NCBI GenBank assembly: GCA_029964075.1
Contig: CM057142.1
Span: 31,994,392 to 32,058,391 of the forward strand
Source of the DNA: Patiria pectinifera
Lineage: Eukaryota; Echinodermata; Asteroidea; Valvatida; Asterinidae
Length of the DNA: 64,000 bases
Direction of reading: 5' to 3'
Both the position numbers and the translations under genes were made by a program. Below, in pieces: positions 60,001-64,000 of the stretch. The notes below the pieces were generated by a model that saw only the letters and a program-made list of their open reading frames with translations, made no database searches and was not told where the DNA came from. Within the stretch, counting starts at the first letter, position 1. Each line of letters starts with the position of its first letter.

Positions 60001-62327
60001 AGCCTACAGTGCATAACATACAATGTACGTACATGTACATTAACAATATGCAGTTGATCTGACATACATGTACATACAGAGTGTCCCAAAAAATGTCCTC
60101 ATAGACCAGACACAGAATAAAAAAAAATCAAGTTTTCAATTAATTTTTTTACATATTTAGAGCCCCCTTTTAATTTTGTAGTTCCCTTCTGAAATTTCAA
60201 AAGTCTCTTTTTAACAACTGTGTTCTTGTTTTTGTTATTAAGTAACTAAAGTCAAGTTCATTTACTTTTTAAATGAAAACTAATCATGGGCTGAAAAACA
60301 TTGCTGTTACATAATTGTATTCAAAACCAATGAAGCGAGACCAATGAAATTTTCACAGAAGTTAAAAATTATATGGGCGCAGTCTATCAGAGGGACATTT
60401 TTTTGGGGACACGCTGTATGTGCATGTATTAATGTTATTAAATTATTTTATTTTTTTTAATTTACTTCACCCCAACAGTACCAAAACAAAATACAAGGCA
60501 AATCAAAAAAAGTAGAAATACAAAATAACAGACAAAATACAGACACAAAAAGCTATGTAATATTAGACGATGACTTGAGGGAAAAGTTCTAGACAAGCTT
60601 GGTGAACAGCAGTATTATCTCAAAAAGGGGTGAATAATGAGTGTATGGAGGGGGCATGCAAGTATGAGAAGTCAATCTAGGGAAGGACACAAGAAACAAG
60701 TAAAAAAAAAATACAAAATTCAAAAATAATAAAACAATACTATGCGGGTCACGGACAACAAAAGTAGATGTTCATGTACATGTATTGATATGGATCGAAG
60801 GAGAAGTTATGTTAGGTACATGTACATCTAGAAGCATGATCCTGCATTAGTCAGATACATGTACTACATGAACTGTGGAGAACAGACTGCATGATTTACA
60901 TATGCATTTAAGACATTGTCCTTTGTCCGTTGTCAATAAGGACTGGTTTTTTAAAACAAGCATTTAGAAGTCAATACTTCCAACACCACAACTACAGATT
61001 CATGATGTTCTTCACTCCTGTGCCCTGAAGTACACTCCCAACTTTACCGTAGCTTTAACCAAAGTTCTGGTTCTTTATAGAACCACAAGAAGCGATTACT
61101 TTCCACATGGTGTTACCCGCAATCTTTCTACTTTACATGTATTTCAGCTTTAATCATGGGGAAATCCTCACCCAACAGACACCAGATGGGCATGTCATAT
61201 CAGCTCGACTGAGACCAGTAATCCTTATGATTGTTTGCTGATCTGCGATAATAAACTAGAGGGAATTTACACCCAGTGTGCTGTGTCTGGTTTAGCAGTC
61301 AATGTGAAATTGCCTGTCGGCGGGAGGGAGCGCTGGTGGTTGTGGCATCTTAAAGAAAACTGGAGGCTGAGGGTTTAGGCAAAGGGGGTTCTCGTTGCCG
61401 AGTGATTGATGAGACCCTTCAAACTTTCACAGATCCCAGGAAATTGAAAATTTGCCACTGCAAATTAGAGCAAAATCCGTTGAATCATTTATGATGGAGG
61501 AGAAAGTGGATAAGCTGTGAGAAGTGCTTTGGCCTGGGGTGATGGGGGGGGGGGAGAGAGAACTTGTGAGATGAAAATAAACTGGTGTTGGATGAATCAT
61601 GACGATGGGCTGTCTGTCTTATCTCAAAGATTTTTAAAGTTTGATGAACACGTGGTGACACATTAAAAGTCCCCATATCTGCATCCTTCATCGAAAAAAA
61701 AAGAAGCTATTTCATAAAGTAAACACTTTATTGTTCATATACATGAACACTCGTGTTTTACATAACTCTCGAAGACAAGCCATTGTCTTTCCCTTTGTTT
61801 CCTAACCTCCCGTAGACTAAGCACGCAAACTAACGATCCAGGACCATTTTCAACAAAAGATGAAGTCCTAAGGAGTCAAGGACAACAGAGAATCTGTTGT
61901 TCTCTGTATGTTCCTGTTTACCATTACATCTGAGGACAAGTCATTGTTCTAATAATATAACACTTTCCCAAAGACTAAGCACACTGACTTACATTCGAGG
62001 ACCGTTCTCAACAAATGATGTTCATTCGAGGACAACAAAGCATCTGTTGTTCTCTCTTCGTCTTGCTGTCCTCGGAATGGGTGTAATACACATACACAGC
62101 GTCCCCTTTTCTTCTTTGCACAATTATTTGTAAGGATGCTGTATGCATTTGTGTTTGATTTTCAACAAGTTTTAACATCAACGTTACGCAATTGTACCGG
62201 TATGATTTGTTACCTACATGTTTTAATTAAGTTACCTATTACTATTTTTTCCCGCAGTTGGAGGAAGAAAACAGGAGATTGCGAGCTGAAAATGTGTTTT
62301 TAATCACAGGACAGCAAAGTTTAGAAG
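30055..62327 (+). CDS. PLEKHH1/PLEKHH2: PLEKHH1/PLEKHH2 (MAX-1) 5' part: five coding exons, gene continues past right edge
   Basis: PLEKHH proteins have an N-terminal coiled coil followed by PH, MyTH4 and FERM domains; C. elegans MAX-1 acts in netrin/UNC-6 axon repulsion and PLEKHH2 is an actin-linked podocyte protein. Exons: 30055-30313 (ATG 30086), 35931-35993, 49661-49816, 54159-54242, 62258-62327. All are bounded by AG/GT, phase 0 until the last, which ends in phase 1. An in-frame TAA at 30077 fixes the start. The 200 residues are a low-complexity head (1-45), VDWKERYVLLEEQLDKFR (46-63), then heptads: MEDLEEKVKESNARAEKAEQ, KRIQALEAACQEKEDVIRHL, IVQIKEWVATTVNQ, LEEENRRLRAEN. The VDWKER, KIKEWV-type and QEKEDVI phrases and the 21- and 28-codon exon sizes agree with what I recall of vertebrate PLEKHH2. 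The PH/MyTH4/FERM exons lie off the window. Choice between PLEKHH1 and PLEKHH2 is open. Confidence 0.88.
30520..30850. repeat. Interspersed repeat (family V), inverted arms
   Basis: GTTTCTTGTCCGCGCATTTT, GGATTTTCCAAGATG and GGAGGCAGCC ... GGAAGCGGGCAGGGACGAGT recur in the same order at 37020-37430 (CAAGATGACAGATGG, GGAGGCAGGC, GGAAGCAAGCGAGGACAAGA, AACTGGTTTATTTTT). The outer parts are inverted to one another. In PLEKHH intron 1. Confidence 0.65.
31200..31315. repeat. G-rich/C-rich inverted simple repeat
   Basis: CAGGGACGGAAAAAGTGGGG begins a stretch with two G runs (15 and 12 bases) and two C runs around CCCACTTTTTAAAGTGGGG. Possibly a diverged member of the CAGGGGCGG family. Confidence 0.5.
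32885..33140 (+). repeat. GAGGAC repeat (family W)
   Basis: It contains CCGAGGACCGACACACAAAG, GGAGAACAACAGATCCTTTC, AACGGTCCTCTGTTG and ACAAAGGGAAACCCAAAGCA. The copy at 47425-47607 is inverted and very close. Two tandem diverged copies lie at 61755-61920 and 61925-62110, and a fragment at 31440-31610. The GTCCTCG/CGAGGAC words make internal hairpins. Non-coding, unidentified. Confidence 0.75.
33700..33905 (+). repeat. Interspersed repeat (family W2)
   Basis: GTGTACAAAACCTATGGGAG and AGTTAAAGTACAAACAAAAG, then AGAGGGACAATAGG, match 38740-38905; a more diverged copy is at 57770-57930 (GTACAAAACCAATGAGAG, AAGTACAAACAAAGGAAAGG). All in PLEKHH introns. Confidence 0.65.
34745..35130 (+). repeat. 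Interspersed repeat (family U)
   Basis: An inverted copy of 11645-11965: GAGTACCCGACCGCTGATGT, CAGGAACCGGTTC, TTTGTGGGGAATTTTC, ATTTTAACGCGCGGCAGATG and AAGTTGCAGTTTACA all have complements there. Confidence 0.7.
35135..35320 (+). repeat. Probable interspersed repeat (GGGTCATTCCGTGTCAATTT type)
   Basis: GGGTCATTCCGTGTCAATTT followed by TGGACCCGACC and 'gaaatgaaatttggtgtgatg' is a phrase I recall from dispersed repeats of other invertebrate deuterostomes. No second copy was found in this window, so this call rests on memory. Confidence 0.35.
35720..35742 (+). repeat. (GT)n microsatellite
   Basis: An uninterrupted GT run of about 9 units followed by GCGTGC, in PLEKHH intron 1, about 190 bases before exon 2. 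Confidence 0.8.
35994..36190. repeat. G-run/C-run segment immediately after PLEKHH exon 2
   Basis: G runs (36026-36037) and a C run (about 36071-36086) flank CCCCTTGGGGGG, starting within 35 bases of the exon 2 donor. A repeat of uncertain family. Confidence 0.45.
36380..36600 (+). repeat. Interspersed repeat (family T, short copy)
   Basis: GGCAGCCAATATTTCAATTT, CGATGTCTTATTCAAAAATG, AATAACTTTTATATTTCTAG and GGAACTCGAAAATAGCACTG match the other family T copies. Confidence 0.6.
37020..37430. repeat. Interspersed repeat (family V)
   Basis: The partner of 30520-30850, with a long C run at 37119-37134 in the place where the first copy has 'gcggcctcctt'. In PLEKHH intron 2. Confidence 0.65.
38740..38905 (+). 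repeat. Interspersed repeat (family W2)
   Basis: GTACAAAACATATGGGAGGT, AAAAGTTAAAGTACAAACAA and AAGAGGGACAATAGGGGGTC, as at 33700-33905. Confidence 0.65.
38910..41469. other. PLEKHH intron 2, no gene recognised
   Basis: Many TACATGTAC words. The stretch 40290-40760 is free of simple repeats and has a 136-codon open frame on the minus strand, but no splice context or known domain. Confidence 0.3.
41470..41598 (+). repeat. Right-end fragment of TIR family E
   Basis: GTCTTGTCCCCTTTTATTTG, TGTGGTTGTGATGCTTGTAG and the terminal ATGGAATTGCCC match the right end of the 22787-23536 element. The left part is absent. Confidence 0.6.
42266..42862. mobile_element. ~600-bp foldback element with ~190-bp arms
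   Basis: ATATGTAGCACCGAAAATAA with TAATGACTGGAAAAGCCAAT on the left mirrors ATTGGCTTTCCAGTCATTAT and GTTGGTGCTACATAT on the right; the arms continue with CCATTTAAACGCAAT against TTTAAATGGTGTTAT. Just outside on the right, GACTCACCCTGTG (42884-42898) resembles the end of the element at 47608-48319. No ORF. In PLEKHH intron 2. Confidence 0.8.
42938..43560 (-). repeat. Full copy of composite palindromic repeat (family A), inverted
   Basis: On the minus strand: a 164-bp palindrome (43560-43397, ends GGGAATAAATGTGTGCTCCG and AGCACATATTTATTCCC, arms of about 75 bp, centre GGGTAATTATCAGCACC), then the body with GCGCATGCCTACGTGAGGAT and GTGAACGTTCAACCAATG, ending CACGTGACTGGCTCTCGACC. Same order as 3006-3423. 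In PLEKHH intron 2. Confidence 0.8.
43600..47400. other. PLEKHH intron 2, no gene recognised
   Basis: Contains palindromic TACATGTA clusters (43775-43795, 43862-43877, 44740-44757, 46610-46630) and a 15-base G run at 45781-45796. No coding segment supported. Confidence 0.3.
47425..47607 (-). repeat. GAGGAC repeat (family W)
   Basis: CGAGGACAATGCTTTGTGTT, CTGCAGAGGACCGTTTTGAA and CCCGAGGACTGAAAGGATCT are the inverted counterpart of 32885-33140. It directly abuts the foldback element that starts at 47608. Confidence 0.75.
47608..48319. mobile_element. 712-bp foldback element, ends ACAGGGTGAGT-type
   Basis: Left end ACAGGGGGAGTCAAAAGAAC, right end (inverted) ACAGGGTGAGTAAAAAAACT. The arms stay alignable for roughly 190-260 bp: TTGTAAGAATAACATA, CCTTGTGTGAAATAATGAAG, TTTGTCTTTTGTGAAGCTTT, ACTGCAGTACCCGATTTA. 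The central part of about 200 bp is unique. No ORF. In PLEKHH intron 2. Confidence 0.85.
48480..48620 (-). repeat. Interspersed repeat (family T, partial)
   Basis: TCCCCATGCTATTTTCAAGT, then TTCATTCCTAGAAATACATG, parallels 51840-51920. Truncated. Confidence 0.45.
49170..49610 (+). mobile_element. LINE remnant: C-terminal end of a non-LTR reverse transcriptase ORF
   Basis: Translated pieces give LQPLAHKRCVGSLSI and, after a frameshift, SRTVSHSSSFIVHTSKLWNS, then LPQSCFPPSYNPQSFRSFIN. The phrases LAHRR-type, LWNSLP and FPPSYxxxSFxxxIN are typical of the extreme C-terminus of LINE polyproteins. Frameshifted and 5'-truncated. It ends about 50 bases before the acceptor of PLEKHH exon 3 (49661). 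Confidence 0.75.
49905..50110. repeat. Diverged copy of the AGGGCCCAATTTCAT element
   Basis: 'gctaagcaaatatttgttgtgctt' and the end CCCTATGAAATTGGGC echo the element at 4697-4942. The left end is not clear. Confidence 0.45.
50290..50450 (+). repeat. SINE 3'-tail copy
   Basis: TATTATAGCGCTTTCCAACA, ATCTCAAAGCGCTTCACAAT, CCCCCGTTCATCGGGCC and CCTCACAGGTACCCATTCAT: the same tail as the SINE in 6040-7062. Confidence 0.6.
50460..50880. repeat. CCAGACCAA-type and CTACTTTTTC-type simple repeats
   Basis: 50460-50640 is a loose tandem built on GCCCAGACCAA. 50780-50880 and 51110-51165 are built on CCTACTTTTTC. They together open a 195-codon frame that is not a gene. Confidence 0.5.
51826..52260 (+). 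repeat. Interspersed repeat (family T, long copy)
   Basis: Aligns along its length with 10970-11365, including GCGGGGTAGGCTGGTTCCC and GAATGAGACATCGAC. In PLEKHH intron 3. Confidence 0.75.
52412..52852 (+). repeat. Interspersed repeat (family D), uninterrupted copy
   Basis: The inverted partner of 7670-8748. Reads through the site (single AAGTGTGAGC near 52500) where the other copy carries the 630-bp insertion. It has a short ORF from 52543 starting MSVIPSMHQNPLGIQ, open for 78 codons, not assignable. In PLEKHH intron 3. Confidence 0.85.
53262..53970. mobile_element. Outer GAGTACTCGAGTA inverted-repeat element, host of a nested insertion
   Basis: The left flank (TCTACTCGAGTACTCGTGCT, GACTCGCGAGTAGC) and right flank (ACTACTCGCGAGTAATTTCT, GTGAGTACTCGAGTAGA, ending GCCCAGGCCTAG) are inverted. 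The CTAGGCCTGGGC end is reminiscent of hAT-type MITEs; that assignment is tentative. Confidence 0.5.
53592..53851. mobile_element. 260-bp TIR element (family E) with ATAT target duplication
   Basis: GGGCAATTCCACGGTTACTC and GAGTAACCGTGGAATTGCCC are exact inverted ends; ATAT flanks both sides (53588-53591, 53852-53855). The TIR continues about 33 bp (CACGTTACATTTT). Short sister of 22787-23536. It sits inside the outer element at 53262-53970. Confidence 0.9.
56386..56869. mobile_element. ~485-bp near-complete palindrome (foldback), end ACAGGGTGGTCCC
   Basis: The arms of about 230 bp mirror one another from TACACTTTTTCGTGTGCAGA / TCTGTGTTTGAAAAAGTGTA through GATTTCTCAAAATTGG, CTAAATTAAGAAATGG and CACGCGTGT to the centre near ATATGGTC / GACCATAT. 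Only the right side keeps the terminal GGGACCACCCTGT (to 56869). No ORF. In PLEKHH intron 4. Confidence 0.85.
57700..57960 (+). repeat. Interspersed repeat (family W2, diverged)
   Basis: GTACAAAACCAATGAGAGCT, AAGTACAAACAAAGGAAAGG and the flanking TCGAGGACAG link this to 33700-33905 and 38740-38905. It opens frames on both strands that I reject as genes. Confidence 0.5.
58165..58197 (-). repeat. Fragment of tRNA-like SINE (family R)
   Basis: GTTGAACAAAGAAATTGGAG followed by CGGGGTTTGAA is the end and B-box start of the elements at 3960 and 14401; the rest is absent. Confidence 0.6.
58668..59375. mobile_element. ~708-bp TIR element (AAGTCTCCGGTTTCTGGT)
   Basis: CAAAAAAAGTCTCCGGTTTC at the left and GAAACCGGAGACTTTTTTTT at the right are inverted over about 25 bp; the inner sequence lacks any sizeable ORF. 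No clear duplication. In PLEKHH intron 4. Confidence 0.65.
60073..60420. mobile_element. 348-bp TIR element (CATACAGNGTGTCCC)
   Basis: CATACAGAGTGTCCCAAAAA and its right-hand partner GGGGACACGCTGTATG with GGGACATTTTTTTGG form inverted ends of about 27 bp. The end resembles the ACAGGGTG-type ends at 47608 and 56869. No ORF. In PLEKHH intron 4. Confidence 0.75.
61755..62110 (-). repeat. Two tandem copies of the GAGGAC repeat (family W)
   Basis: Two units, about 61755-61920 and 61925-62110, each run from 'gaggacaagtcattgt' through 'agactaagcac', 'aggaccgttctcaacaaa' and 'gaatctgttgttctct'. They end about 150 bases before PLEKHH exon 5. Confidence 0.65.
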
Positions 62328-63101
62328 GTGAGTTTTTTTCCTACAAGGGAAGAATTCAGAAAGCTCTTTAAAGACTGGTTTGTTTTTTTAATAGAACATG
62401 CAAGTCTTGCCAGTCAACGTTCACTTAGTACTACATGTATGTGAGCATCTTGGTACCGGTACGAAACACTGACTACATGTAGTCTACTCACAGACCCCGT
62501 GTTTGAATTTACCCAATTGTTATCTGCGTGATCGATTGGATGGAAGTTGAGGTCAACAATTTTAGAATAGTCATCAATTTACAATATTTTCAAAATGTTG
62601 TAAATTGTAATGCTCTCTTTTCTTTTGAAGTACTAATTTTTCCCCCCTTGATAGGATGGGCCCAGTCCGGATGCACAATAAATGCCCTACACAAAATAAA
62701 AGCCCAGAACTGAGCACTGTATTCTCGTAAAATCTCACAGATTTTTTATGTCAACTTGCACGCTCTGTTTCTGAAAATAGGCCATTTAAACAAAGCCCAA
62801 TTCGCATGTATGTTTGAGAGAATTCCCAGAATTCTGACTCATCAATTGTGTGCATGAGCATGTTACAGTATATGAGAGCGTTGCAAGCTGTTATATCTTC
62901 GTGTGTTCTTTAGAGCCGTGTGTTGGCCCATGATTGCCCATCAGTGCGGATGGACGCCCACCGGGCAGATTTTAATAACCCATACATTGCAGTTTTTAAT
63001 TACCCATAACGTTGGACAGGTTTTCGGTGAATGTGAGATCATATTACCAGGACACTGTAGGAATCAAAAGTTGTATCATATTAAACATGGTTGATAGTTA
63101 C

Positions 63102-64000
63102 TAGGGGAATAAATATGTGCTTGGCCGGTTTTAAAGATGTTTAAAAGATATAGTCCATCATTTGTAATTTGTGCATTTTGTTCGTTTGAAGCAACAAAAG
63201 TGTTCAAAATCTAATGAAGGATACTGAACAACTAACCTGATGAAGTTTCAGCTCGGCTTCAGCTGTATTTTCCGAGAAAAACAGCATTCTAGGATCTCAA
63301 ATTCAAATCAAAAGTTGCTGAATCTGTTTTGAATTGGGCCTGAATTCAGCGTCCGAGACGCGTTCTCACTGAGCCGATTGCAGCTATACGCGATGTCGCA
63401 CACTGATCCGACGAATGACACACGCGCGCGTGTGTGCGTCGTGCCAATGCTTGTGCCATGCTTCGCCGAATAACAAAACAAACTACATGTACTAATTTTA
63501 TATTTTCCTACGGTGCGTCTTAAGACACACCATTGGAAAGGCCTTCTTTTGTTGATTACTTCAAAATGACAGCTTGCCAGAAAGAATAATTTCACAGGGA
63601 GTTTAGTCCCCTTACTATCTTTCAACCAAGTATGTTTTTCAACAATAATTACGCCAGTTACTTTTCGGATGGCTGCAAATGATGGACTCTGGCTTTAAAA
63701 CAGGTTAGGGGCCTGGACGCATTTTCAGCTCGGGCCATTATCCGCGTCCAGGCCCCTAGCTGGTTTGGGTCAAAAAGTCAAAACAAGTCAAATAATCACA
63801 AATTTCACAAATTTTTGTTCAACAATTTTACTTTATGTTTTGGGGAAATACCCCTCTAGGCTATGTGTCTTGCGCGCATAGTGCTAAAAATCTTAATGGA
63901 AATTGGGGTGTGCCCAGTGTGTACTATGTGATGCAGAACGCAGCGGTGTTTTACCAGCGGTTTAAAACCGCCCACATGACCGGCTTTCGACCAATTGGAA
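63102..64000 (+). repeat. Composite palindromic repeat (family A), split by a TIR element and cut by the window edge
   Basis: 63105-63151 is the GGGAATAAATATGTGCTTGG arm; after the insertion, 63689-63770 continues with TAGGGGCCTGGACGC and its inverse GCGTCCAGGCCCCTAG. The body end (CGGTTTTAAAACCG-type, then CACATGACCGGC, TTTCGACCAATTGGAA) is at 63940-64000. Confidence 0.7.
63152..63688. mobile_element. 537-bp TIR element nested in the family A repeat
   Basis: AGTCCATCATTTG at 63152-63164 and CAAATGATGGACT at 63676-63688 are exact 13-bp inverted ends. The inside has a CACACGCGCGCGTGTGTG hairpin (about 63420) and no ORF of note. It interrupts the palindrome of the surrounding repeat. Confidence 0.8.

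Noticed and set aside
1-64000. Retroviral, LTR-element, Polinton or toxin remnants
   Set aside because: Looked for protease/integrase/capsid-like peptides and paired long direct repeats; none seen.

Overview
The window looks like nuclear DNA of a marine invertebrate deuterostome, most likely an echinoderm and possibly a sea star. The reasons are spliced animal genes with short exons and long introns, proteins that read closer to vertebrate than to insect homologues, and a dense mix of SINEs, LINE fragments, foldback (hairpin) elements and the palindromic words TACATGTA and ACCGGT. The phylum is inference from repeat style. No bacterial, viral or retroviral features were seen.

Layout. Positions 1-1260 hold the promoter and first coding exon of an unidentified secreted protein on the minus strand, running off the left edge; it has a TATA box and a CRE. 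Positions 1700-7100 are packed with repeats (a LINE remnant, tRNA-like hairpins, a composite palindromic repeat, a MULE-like element). From 16179 down to 5595 lies a complete 11-exon TTC8/BBS8 gene on the minus strand (500 aa, every splice phase closing). A 4.1 kb divergent intergenic region follows, with three perfect CREs and a weak RFX X-box candidate. From 20311 to 26313 lies a complete 6-exon CYP2-clan cytochrome P450 on the plus strand (508 aa), with a poly(A) signal at 26626. From 30055 to the right edge lies the 5' part of a PLEKHH1/PLEKHH2 (MAX-1) gene on the plus strand: five coding exons (200 aa of coiled coil) spread over 32 kb, with introns of up to 13.7 kb full of repeats.

The three recognised genes do not form a functional unit. 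TTC8 is a BBSome subunit (cilia), the P450 is an ER monooxygenase, and PLEKHH is a PH/MyTH4/FERM adaptor.

The non-genic DNA is the more unusual part. I count at least a dozen families of short inverted-repeat elements without any transposase. Several occur in two or more copies, so insertion sites can be checked inside the window: a 630-bp element at 8031-8660 sits in a repeat whose uninterrupted copy lies at 52412-52852, and a 537-bp element at 63152-63688 splits a composite palindromic repeat also present at 3006-3423 and 42938-43560. Target-site duplications are visible for some (ACTT, ATAA, ATAT and a 9-bp one).
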